Of a stretch of DNA of 64,000 bases, positions 35,006-44,825 are shown piece by piece. The notes below the pieces were generated by a model. The model did no database searches. It had not been told where the DNA came from and saw nothing but the letters and a program-made list of their open reading frames with translations. This stretch comes from Hyperoplus lanceolatus (taxonomy: Eukaryota > Chordata > Actinopteri > Uranoscopiformes > Ammodytidae): positions 38,714,501 through 38,778,500 of the forward strand of contig CM049396.1 of assembly GCA_026929865.2 (NCBI GenBank). The letters are read 5' to 3'. Position numbers and translations under genes: made by a program. Every line of letters begins with the position of its first letter. Position 1 is the stretch's first letter.

Positions 35006-35893
35006 TAGGGCTGGCCCGAATTATTCGAATATCCGAGTATTCGTTTGTTAAATTAGTATTCGGAGTTCAATTCCGTATTCGGAATATTATTAATTTTTTT
35101 TTTTGCAAAAGTAGCTCAAACTGCAACATATTTTGTCAGCAAATAATATTTATATACTCAAATTATACAACAATTGTGAAATACAAATTTAACGCTCAAT
35201 TAAAATATACTATTGAATTATTTGAACTTTGACCTAGTTGGCCGCTGCCCTTTCAAAGCGCAACCGTGATATCAGCTGTAGTAGGCTACGTGATGTTACC
35301 AGAGCGAGGCAAACTAAAAGCGGCACCAAGCGCAGGAGGGAGAGAGAGATGGAGGAAGAATAGTTTATGTGTTCCTCTTAACTCTATACCACAACATTAG
35401 CGTGATTTCGTAAGGAAAAGTAATGCTTGGCGTAATGCTCACATTAGCTTAGCTGTTTGTGTAGGCTACGTTCTCAATGCAGCGCTGCTATTGCCCATCA
35501 TCAACAGTGACTGGCTTGCATCCTCATGTAAATACGCGGTCAATAATGGATATATTATGGACATCATATCAATATTGGATCTTTCTTTGTATGGATTTAT
35601 AAATCCCCAAAAAGATGCACGTTCCTTGATGAAATAATAAGCTCCTGACAGCTGATTTGGAACAGAACAACAGCTGTTCGCTTCCATGGGAAAAAGTAAG
35701 GAACTAGAGTTATTAAATCATCAACAAACTAAGCAGATTACTGTCTCGTGCCACACACTCGGTTTCAGTGATTACATTGGGATTATTACTCTTGGTTTTG
35801 ATGGTTTGTTTTTTTAAAACAAGTATTCCAATACTCGCTCGGAAAATCCAATGAGTATTGGAAGCCTGTTAAATGGTATTCGGGACAACCCTA
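35006..35893. mobile_element. hAT non-autonomous element, TAGGGCTGGCCCGAAT ends, perfect 8-bp duplication
   Basis: Left end TAGGGCTGGCCCGAATTATT and right end AATGGTATTCGGGACAACCC-TA are imperfect inverted repeats. CACACAAC is duplicated exactly at 34998-35005 and 35894-35901. Sub-terminal GTATTCGGA and ATTGGA motifs repeat. No transposase. Confidence 0.88.
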
Positions 35894-35901
35894 CACACAA
35901 C

Positions 35902-36389
35902 ATACACAAACACGTGTGCTCTCTTCCCATTCTCATGGAAAGCCTTTGGCAGATGGGGGTACCTTTGTCTCGCCAGAAGTTTTCCAACCTTGAAAAAGCT
36001 GCCCCTCCTCAGTTTAATGAAGGCGAGCCAGAACAGCAGTGTAGTAATGATTGGGATTGTGTACAACATTATCCCTCGTCCTCCTGGACAGAGCCTTTGT
36101 ATTCACCACAGGCCCGAGCTTCACCCACCGCAGAGCAGAGAAAACAAGCGTGCCTCCCCAACACAAACTCAATAATGACTTCCCACGGGGGAAGAGAATA
36201 CGGGGCAGTGTTTGAAGTGGTTGTGCTGCAGGAGGCTCCTCTGCCCAAAATGCTCTCCACAGGAAACTCTTGGTTGGGTTTTGAAGAGCCTGGAACCTAA
36301 ATGGGCTCTATACAGCCAGCACACATGCATCACCATCAGAAGATGTTACATTCATGCCTTAATATCTTGTCTTTGCTGGAAATTGCTAC
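35902..36389. other. shq1 intron, nothing recognised
   Basis: An open frame of 149 codons (35851-36300) starts inside the hAT element and runs out of it, so it is a chance frame. Confidence 0.5.
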
Positions 36390-36460
36390 CTGGAACCCTG
36401 TAAAGCGCTTCGAGTGTGAGAAAAGGGCTATATAAATCCAATCCATTATCATTATGTATT
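36390..36460 (+). repeat. SINE/LINE tail fragment
   Basis: GTAAAGCGCTTCGAGTGTGAG then GGGCTATATAAATCCAATCC: the 3' tail shared with the SINE at 19073-19318, without its head. Confidence 0.7.
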
Positions 36461-36465
36461 CATTG

Positions 36466-36770
36466 TTAGGGCCGAGCAGTTAAGCTGGAAGACACCTATT
36501 GTTCCTCCCAGTATTATTATTATCATTCATATTCTTCTTCCTAAGAAATCCTGTTCCTGTGCGTGAAAACTCACCAAACTTTGCACAAAAGTCCAGTCCT
36601 GTGCAAAACCTAAAAAGTCAAATCTGTATACCAATAGTCCTGATGGTGGCACTACAGCAAACCAACTAAAATCCCAAACTTTAAAAATTCATAAGAAATC
36701 AACCAAACATGCTACAGCACACCAGTACAGCATTTCACAATTTGCAGTCCTACCCATTGTCTACTCCAGT
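36466..36770 (+). repeat. Dispersed fish repeat beginning GGGCCGAGCA
   Basis: GGGCCGAGCAGTTAAGC, CCTATTGTTCCTCC, a TATTATTAT tract and AAACTCACCAAACTTTGCAC follow the order of a repeat I know from many fish genomes. Its class is not established here. Confidence 0.5.
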
Positions 36771-37386
36771 GTTTCCCCCAGGAAATGTCTTCGTCAAGGT
36801 GGTTGCTGCCCAGGGGCAAAGGAGGGTATTTTGCTCAAAGATGCAAATACGCACTCATGAAATAAACAACTGTTTATTTGAATACAAAAATACAACAGAC
36901 ACTGACCTTACAGTTGTGCAATTTTGTTTGCTATGTGCAGGTACAAATTTGTTCAAACATGCAGACAGTACAAAATACAATTAAAGAAAAGTGCAACTTC
37001 TACTGTGTTGGTGCAATAATATGCAGACACACTTAATACAAATAATGGACCATACACCTAACATGTATGCACATCAAAATGCAAATTCAACTTTTTACAG
37101 ATCCTTTTTGGATGGGGATGTTGTGTACAATAGGCCTACTGTGATGCGATAGCCTATAATTAATCAATGGTTATTATTAGCCTTCTTGTTTGATTTATTT
37201 TTAAATACAGAGGTTATTGGTCGTTTTGGAACATGTATTTCCCAATTTAAAACATAAAAATAAAGCAGCATTGAAAATTTAAAAAATAAATATTGTTGGC
37301 CTACACTAGCATGCCGTTTTCAAAATAACTTAATAGTTGAAATAATAAATACAAAGTGTTTTCCCCTTGAAAATAACTAATTGTAT
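36771..37386. mobile_element. Partial copy of the CAGTGTTTCCCCC hAT, without the inner insertion
   Basis: Starts CAGTGTTTCCCCCAGGAAATG and is collinear with 1238-1753 joined to 3387-3460. At 37300-37307 it has a single CCTACACT where the copy at 1238 carries the 1625-bp inner hAT between two copies. The right portion, including the terminal repeat, is missing. Confidence 0.88.
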
Positions 37387-39438
37387 TTCTCCAAAAGTCA
37401 CCCTGTACTTCTTAAAAGAGCCGTAGCTCAACAAGATTGACACTGGCTTTCAGAGTGAGAGGTTGGGAGTTATCCCATACCCAACACTCACTAAACATTT
37501 TGCCTGTGCCTTGGACGTACTCAACCTGATGTCACGAATGTCTCAGTTTGGCATTCTTTGGCATCTGCTGACAGAATTTTGAGTTTCTTCCTGGAATTTG
37601 ATGACTATAACCATATTTGTCTTTTTTTGTGTGTGTTTTATTGGATAAGATTTACAGATTTTGAACTTGAAAAATTCCATGCACTCAGATGCACACTGCC
37701 ATAACACGTTTGGATTTAGCTGCACGTAAGAAAGGCCATCCTGAGTTTTTCTTAGTGCACAGCAGAAAATGTTCATCCATGATACAGCACAACTATAAGA
37801 TCTGTTTACACAGTCCCTCCTGAGGTCTTGAATGAATGTGCTGCCCCTACACGCTGCTTCCATAAACACCCTTCTCGCCAGAAGAGCCAGCTCATTAGGA
37901 CTGCACAGTAATAAGCAGCCATACTGCTGCTCAGCAGTGGGTTAACTGGGCCAGGGAGGGCACTGGGAGCCCAGTGTGAAAATGTGAATGGAAGCGGAAG
38001 AGAGTAGCCCCTCCACACACACAGACAGACACACCAGCACAGTTCACGCACTTTATCCCACCCTGAAGGATTCTTTATGTCAGTGACCCACAGAGGTCAC
38101 CTTGTAATCACCATGACAATGGGGGCGGTACACACGCCCTGCCCGCTCCAGGGGGGAGGAATAGCAACCACTTAAGGTTCTGACAGCATGGCACGACATT
38201 CCAGGCATTAATAATGTGCAGGCCAGGGCCTTTCCAACAATCTGATGGCTTTACACAAATGGTGCCTCATAGTAGTCTCACACAAGCTTGACTTGAAGTG
38301 GAAGGCCAGCTGGCCTGCGTTGTGCAGCATTCAACAAACGCTATGTAATTTAAAAAGAAAAGAGTCCATGCTACAATACATTCATCAGTAATGAAACACC
38401 TTCTCTGTCTTCAGGAGTCTGGTTTGTCTTATGTGGGGACACAACTATAAAACTGAAGCTATGGCCCGGGAACATAAAGTATCCACTTTAATACTCCAGT
38501 CTCAGTGATATCTTTTTCTCTTGAACAAATCACCCTCTGAAGAACTGCTGGAAGCTATTGAAATCATAAAGAAAAAGCACAAATACTACAGGTGGACATT
38601 TTTCGATCATAAGATGCATCCCGAAGCGGATATGGAAGATTCTGCATCGATGCAGAGAGATGGCATAATCGAGCCAACATACTGCCAGTGCCAACACAAA
38701 ACAATAGACTAACGTACTACTAACATTGATTATTTGGTCTCCGCTGTAGGGACAATAAAGATAAGACAGCAAGCAATGGGACGTTCTTGCATTAAATTTT
38801 GGGCGAACCATAGAATGTATACAAAGGTGTAAAGTAGGAAGCTGTGGCTAATGCAGGCAGCGAGTAGCAAATGCTAAAGGACGCACTAGGTGTTTGAGGC
38901 GGTAATTTCTCCCATTGCTATCTGATCACGCGCTGATAGAATCCCACCCTCACAGGCCTAAACCAACTGTTGATGAATTCATTGTTGCACTCTGGTGGTC
39001 TAGCCTCGGGGTTGTAAACGGAACTGAAGCTCTGCCAGGTTTCTGTCGGGAAACCGACAGAAACCATCATTCATTTCGCCATGAATTTTGTCAAAATTGC
39101 CTTAACTCAAACTTTGATACTTTTTATACTTTAAAAACTCCTTCCCTTTAAGAAGTAGTCATGCACACTGTGCAGTAATATGGAAAAATAAGGATGTTGC
39201 AGATGCATCAAGAAACGTTTTGGAATGTTCAATTGAATCAGGAAGCCCTTGAAGATTCAGACCTAACAAACACAGCCTTTTCAAATATTAAAATTAAAAC
39301 TTGTGTGGTGTGAAAGGTTCCTCTGCCTGCTCTCGTCTCCGGCACGTGTTTGATTGTTACCAATAGCAGATACCTCCCTCCTCATGCTCTGTTTGCAGCC
39401 CCTAACCGTTGGCTTAGCCTCTGAGAATGCGTAAGTGA

Positions 39439-39487
<49 letters not shown>

Positions 39488-39997
39488 CTTACCCTCTGCG
39501 TGTATGTCTGTTTGCAAGCGTCTCGGCTAAGCCTCTATGTGTGTGTGTGTGTGAGAGCATGTAATGGGGTGGCAGAGAAGGAGGAGGGTTTGCCTCTCTG
39601 TAATCCCTTTCAGCCTCTTATCACTCCGCACAGGGAGAGCAGCAGGAGAGGGGGAGGAGACCTGGAGCTCTGTGTATCAGTCCTACTCATCTCTCTACAT
39701 GATTAAACATCCATGTTTCCATATTTCATTGAGCCCACCAGCACCTCAGCAAATGGCGCTCTACTTAACATTGGAATGAGAATGGGATATGGTTAATGGG
39801 TATTAGATTTTCTAGATGGTTATCCCGTGGCTATGTCTTTAGTACGCAGAGCTGGTCCATCAGTCAGACGTTGTGCCTCTTTCGATCTTTCTCTCAGGAA
39901 CCACTGATGAAGTTGTATTTAGAAGTCTCTTTTTTTCCACCTATTTATCTAGTCATACAAATGCTTTATGTAGGAACCTTTTTTATGCTTTTCTTAT
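37387..39997. other. shq1 intron, no gene recognised
   Basis: Apart from the GT repeat at 39441-39480, nothing was identified; open frames are short and on both strands. Confidence 0.45.
39441..39488 (+). repeat. (GT)n(GC)n microsatellite
   Basis: Forty bases of GT followed by GCGCGCGC. Confidence 0.97.
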
Positions 39998-40196
39998 AGG
40001 GCTGTGCAATTATCGAATCGAATAATAATTGCAACAATAACCCAGATAAGATTAGATTATCAACTTTTTATAAGATAATGTTTTTCCACTAAATAAATAC
40101 AAATGAAATAAATACATGATTTTACCACTGAATGTTCAATAATCCAGATCTGAAATAGCAACCAAAATAGTTGTGATCATGATTTGCAGCCTTATC
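39998..40196. mobile_element. Decayed hAT-like MITE just before exon E
   Basis: TAGGGCTGTGCAATTATCGAAT at the left resembles the TAGGGCTG...CGATTA family ends; the right side (TTGTGATCATGATTTGCAGCC) keeps only a weak inverted match. It lies within about 40 bases of the exon E acceptor, abutting its pyrimidine tract. Confidence 0.45.
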
Positions 40197-40232
40197 TTCT
40201 GACTTGTCCTCCTCTCTCTTTTTTCTTCACAG

Positions 40233-40782
40233 GTCCAAGAAGATGACAGCATTAGCCGCCACGTTACAAAATGCCTCCCTGAAGAAAAAACACTTGGAAC
40301 TTGAACTCGAAGAGCTAGAAAATGCAGCCACAATGGTAGCAGAGGAAGAAGAAGAGGAATTGCACAGTACTTCCATGAGCGCTCAGGTATCCCATAGTGA
40401 CACCAGCACTAGCAGCAGTGACTCTTCTGGTGAGAGTGAGGATTCTGAATCATCTGAAGGGCAGAGCAGCACTGTATCCAAGCAGGGAGGAGGAGAGATA
40501 TGTAAGGACAACCCACCACAGCCCATCCCCCAGCAGCAGCCCTCTCTCACAGCAGCCCTCTTCCCAGCTCCCTCACAGGGCTCCAGACAGCTGATCCAGG
40601 AGCTGGGGCAGCGGGTGGCAGAGGAGTTGAACATCTCCCATGATGACAGAGACGGTTCACTGGCCAAGGCAGAAGGAACATCTGGGACAAGCAGCGATGG
40701 GACTTTGTTAACAGCAAGTCCTAGCAGGAACCCTCTGCTCATCATCCAAACACAGGGAGATGACAGAGATTTTATCTGCTGA
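40233..40782 (+). CDS. shq1: shq1 terminal coding exon E (charged helix and acidic Ser-rich tail, stop)
   Basis: The last exon completes the split Lys codon, reads SKKMTALAATLQNASLKKK and LELELEELENAATMV, and ends with a TGA stop at 40780-40782. Human SHQ1 has the similar SKKLAALAEALK and LGLELEELEAAALLV, so the first 40 residues are well conserved. Then follow an EEEEEEL run, a Ser/Asp/Glu tract (SDTSTSSSDSSGESED and on), Pro/Gln-rich sequence and a short motif QLIQELGQRVAEEL that resembles the human GPLIEELGEQL near the C terminus. The tail is probably disordered; serines in acidic context look like casein kinase 2 sites, which is inference. The acceptor is a strong TTTTTTCTTCACAG ending at 40232. 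The ATG at 40204 lies in the intron tract and is not a start. Confidence 0.94.
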
Positions 40783-40957
40783 CAGAAAAATATGCCGTGG
40801 AACCTTTTTAAGCTTTCATATTTAGGTTTTTGATTTTTTTGCGATACCAAGCTATGCTTTTTTTAGCCATCTTTTAAAGGACTTAATTTTACATAAAGAA
40901 TATTTTCTTAATTAATGAAGTTGCTAAGAATCAATAAAATCTTTGTTCATACTTGGG
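40783..40957 (+). other. shq1: shq1 3' UTR
   Basis: AT-rich sequence between the shq1 stop codon and the likely cleavage region just after the poly(A) signal. The exact cleavage site cannot be read from sequence; the end given is about 20 bases after the signal. No micro-RNA or structural element was recognised in it. Confidence 0.6.
40933..40938 (+). terminator. shq1 polyadenylation signal AATAAA
   Basis: A canonical AATAAA 150 bases after the shq1 stop codon, followed by a TTTGTT/TTGGGTTTT-type T/G-rich stretch as expected downstream of cleavage. A second AATAAAA at about 41033 could serve as an alternative distal signal; beyond that a LINE begins. Confidence 0.75.
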
Positions 40958-41344
40958 TTTTATTAAGTCTCTGCTTTGTCTCCAAGCTGCCTACATGCTC
41001 TACGAATGGATTTTACTTTCTGAGTATACTCTAATAAAATTGTAATATTTTTTAATTATTGAAAGTAATTCTTTCAAAGATTTTTTTATTCAATAAGCTA
41101 TTACAGTATAAGATTAAGTTTTTTCCCCTTTTTTCTTCCCCCGAACACACCCCGCCCATATCCCACCCCCACACCCAACCACAAACAATCCTGCATCACA
41201 AAATCAGCACAAAAAACAATACACGATGTTAAAAATGACAGAAAAGAAATACACGCTACAAGAAACAAAAATAAACAATCAATATGAAAAAAACAAAAAA
41301 ATAAAGAAATAAAATTAAATAAAATATAAGAGGGGAGGAGGTAG

Positions 41345-43386
41345 CTACTCTTCTGTTGTTATTGTTGGTTTTTTAAAATAATTTGGGAAGGGGCGCCAAA
41401 TTCTGTCAAATTTATTCTCAGATCCCTGGGTAGTATAACGTATTTTCTCTATATTCATACATGACATAATGTCTCTAATCCAATATGAGTGGGAAGGAGG
41501 AGCAGGATCTTTCCACTTGAATAAGATAACCCTACGAGCAAGTAATGAGGTGAAGGCCAGTACCTTCAGCTTCACTTTAGGCAAGCCCGGATTTGGAGCA
41601 ATGCCAAAAATTGCAGTAAAAGGGTTCGGCTCAATTTGATGCTGAATTACTTCAGAAATTGTTTGAAAAACTGATGTCCAGAACTCAGTCAAGGTGGGAC
41701 ACAACCAGTACATGTGAAAGAGTGATGCCGGTGCGCTCTTACAGCTATCACAGGTCGGGTCTACATCGGGGAACATACGAGCTAATTTAGTTTTAGATAT
41801 GTGGATACGATGTACTACTTTAAATTGCACAAGAGCATGTCGGGCACACATGGAGGTAGAGTGTATCCGATCCAGGACTGAATCCCACATGTGATCTGTG
41901 AAAGCAGAACCTAGGTCCTGCTCCCACAGGGTTCTTATAGCTGCTAATGAGGGGCTATGCAACTTTGAAATAAGGTTGAAAAACACATAAATTGAGCCTT
42001 TTAATGTGGGGTTTACAGAAAGAAACAATTCGACATGATTGGCTGGCGGTTTATAAGGAAATTGGGGAATTAACTTCTGTGTAAAATGCCTGATTTGCAG
42101 GAATCGGAAAAAATTAGTCTTTCCGATACCAAAATGTTTTGTCAATTGAGAAAAACTAGCAATAAATAAATCACCGATGCATTTTAACCCTTTTTTATGC
42201 CAGATCTTGAATGCACCATCCACCGTCGAGGGAGTAAACAAATGATTAGCTGCAATTGGGCTGATATGTGAAAAATTCTGCATTCCAAAATTCTTCCTCA
42301 ATTGGGTCCAGATTCGAAGGGAGTGCTTAATCACGGGACTACAGTTGGGTATAGCCGAAGAGAGTGGCAGTGCGGCGCTTAAGAGGGCAGATAGAGACAA
42401 TGGGCTAACAGCGCTGGACTCCATTGTTACCCAGACTGGGGCTGAGTTGTCAAGGTGTAAATGCACCCAATACACTAAAGAACGGATATTAGCAGCCCAG
42501 TAATAGTATTGGAAATTAGGGAGGGCCATTCCACCTGTTTGTTTGGGTCTTTGAAGAAAAGCTTTCCGTAACCGAGGGTGTTTACCATTCCAAATATAAT
42601 TTATCATTAAAGAGTCAAGGGCCTGAAAAAAGGATTTGGGGAGAAAGATGGGGAGACATTGGAATAGATATAGGAACTTTGGGAGTAATGTCATTTTAAT
42701 TGAATTTATTCTACCTATAAGAGAGAAAGCCAGAGGAGAACACTTCGATAATATTTGCTTCGCCTGATCCAATAATTTGAGGAAGTTCGATTTAAATAGG
42801 TTTTTAAAATTTCTGGTAAAACATACCCCAAGGTAACTCAGATGATCTGTCACCACTTTGAGTGGGAGAGCTGTGTAATCAAGTTTAAGAGCTTCTTTAT
42901 TAATCGGAAAGAGTTCGCTCTTACTCAAGTTAAGTTTATAGCCAGAAAACTGACTAAAGACCTCCAACAGAGAAAGTGCCTCCGGTAAAGAGGTGGTTGG
43001 CTTGGCGACAAACAAAAGTAAGTCATCGGCGTATAATGATACCATATGTTCAATTCCTCCTCTCCATATCCTCTGAATCTGTTTGTTACCGCGAATGGCA
43101 ATCGCAAGTGGTTTGATTGCAATAGCAAAAAGGAGCGGGCTCAAAGGACAACCCTGCCGGTCCCACGATGCAGATCAAAACTACTTGAGTAACGGCTGTT
43201 TGTTAATACTGAGGCAGAAGGGCATGCATATAATAATTTAACCCAAGAAGTGAAAACAGGACCCAAACCGAATTTTTCAAGGGTGAAAAACAAATAATTC
43301 CATTCTACTCTATCAAATGCTTTTTCAGCATCCATAGAAGCGAGACATTCTGATTCAATATTTCTGGGGGAATATAAAATGTTCAT
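41345..43386 (-). pseudogene. LINE ORF2, reverse transcriptase and C-terminal part
   Basis: A 599-codon open frame (41345-43144) plus an upstream frame (43141-43386) joined by a frameshift. Upstream frame: ASMDAEKAFDRVEWNYLF (RT with first catalytic Asp). Long frame: SPLLFAIAIKPLAIAIR, SLYADDLLLFVAK (YADD catalytic box), then KTGGMALPNFQYY-like thumb sequence and a C-terminal CDSC...H...C zinc-knuckle-like motif (TCDSCKSAPASLFHMYWLC). This order is typical of L1/Tx1-clade ORF2. The rest of the RT is in the 5' half beyond the nested LINE, so it is not functional. Confidence 0.9.
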
Positions 43387-43766
43387 TAGCCGGCGGATAT
43401 TATAAAATGATTGGCATCCCTTTATAAACCCAGTTTAGTCGGGGGATATGATAGAGGGGAGAACATCCTCCAATCTGTGGGCGAGAATTTTAGCAAGTAT
43501 CTTCTGTATTTAATAGTGAAATTGGTCGGTATGATGCACAATCTAGAGGATCTTTATCCTTTTTTAACAACAGGGAAATACAGGCCTGATAGAACGAAGG
43601 CGGAAAGCGTGTCTGTTCTTTATTTTTTTTTATTTTTTATTTTTTGCCATTTGCACAGATTGTCTAACTCACGCCTTGTTCTTTTTTTTTGTATTTCGAA
43701 TTTGTTGGTTGAGCACGGTATGTTTGTTTGGTGTGTTGTCATTTTGACAGTTTGCTGGATTGTTCA

Positions 43767-44525
43767 TAGCCTGGCTCCGCCCGCCCGCCTACTTCCGGCC
43801 AAATTTTATTTTCCCTTCAGTAGTCAGTCTGGGTGTACAGCCCATTTCCCAGTTTTGCCGGAGATTCGATAGCCGGTCCAATCAGCGAACAGAGCGAGTG
43901 GCTGAGAACGATGACGTCGAAGTCGCGCTCCAGTTTCAGTTGCCAGAAGCCGGCTCATGACACACGTGACGACCAAACGTTATGCGATTGGTTGGCTAAT
44001 CCAGAGTGGCACTGGGCAGATCCAATAGTTTTAAACTTTAGCAGACACACCCGCCTCCATGAGTGACCGTTTGCCAATTACAGCACTGCCAGACTAGCCT
44101 GGTGCTACCAGACCATCTTACTTAATTTCATTTGTACAGAGGGTCTGGCAGTGCTGTAATTGGCAAACGTTCACTCATGGAGGCGGGTGTCTGCTAAAGT
44201 TTAAAACTATTGGATCTGCCCAGTGCCACTCTGGATTAGCCAACCAATCGCATAACGTTTGGTCGTCACGTGTGTCATGAGCCGGCTTCTGGCAACTGAA
44301 ACTGGAGCGCGACTTCGACGTCATCGTTCTCAGCCACTCGCTCTGTTCGCTGATTGGACCGGCTATCGAATCTCCGGCAAAACTGGGAAATGGGCTGTAC
44401 ACCCAGACTGACTACTGAAGGGAAAATAAAATTTGGCCGGAAGTAGGCGGGCGGGCGGAGCCAGGCTACTGCCAGACCCTCTGTACAAATGAAATGAAGT
44501 ACGATGGTCTGGTAGCACCAGGCTA
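43767..44525. mobile_element. Foldback TAGCCTGG element, 759 bp, 9-bp target duplication
   Basis: Starts TAGCCTGGCTCCGCCCGCCC and ends GGTAGCACCAGGCTA. GATTGTTCA is duplicated exactly at 43758-43766 and 44526-44534. The arms 43769-44090 and about 44144-44466 are near-perfect reverse complements (over 300 bp), shown also by an identical 72-residue frame on opposite strands at 43833 and 44402. Each arm is homologous to the element at 10480-11075. Two units in opposite orientation seem to move as one. Confidence 0.88.
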
Positions 44526-44825
44526 GATTGTTCATAGTGTTACTAGCTGTTATGGGGTGAATTGTACAAGACTTATGTGGGAAGCTAGCACAGGTTAGAA
44601 AGTTAAGGCTTGGAATGTTTGTTGTGAGACTAGTAAGGGTCTTTTGGGGTTTGCTGTTTAGAGCAATATATGGGGTGGGTTCTGGGTGTTTAGCTGATAA
44701 GTTATCACCTGCTGTGTTTTCAGTTATCTGTGTTTTCCTTTTTTTGTGTATTTTTTTTCCTCTGTATTTTGCTACTCTTTTTGTTATCGGAGCAACTCTT
44801 TTTATTCTCACTATAACTGAGCTAG

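Noticed and set aside
35851-36300. 149-codon open frame and its overlaps
   Set aside because: It starts inside a hAT element and runs into flanking intron; three frames overlap on both strands, as chance frames do.
41345-43144. The 599-codon frame as a host gene
   Set aside because: The YADD box, L1-type motifs and a matching copy on the opposite strand show it is a LINE fragment.
43411-44066. Open frames across the LINE and foldback element
   Set aside because: They cross the junction between antisense LINE, T-rich sequence and the TAGCCTGG element. The identical frame on opposite strands (43833 and 44402) only reflects the inverted repeat.
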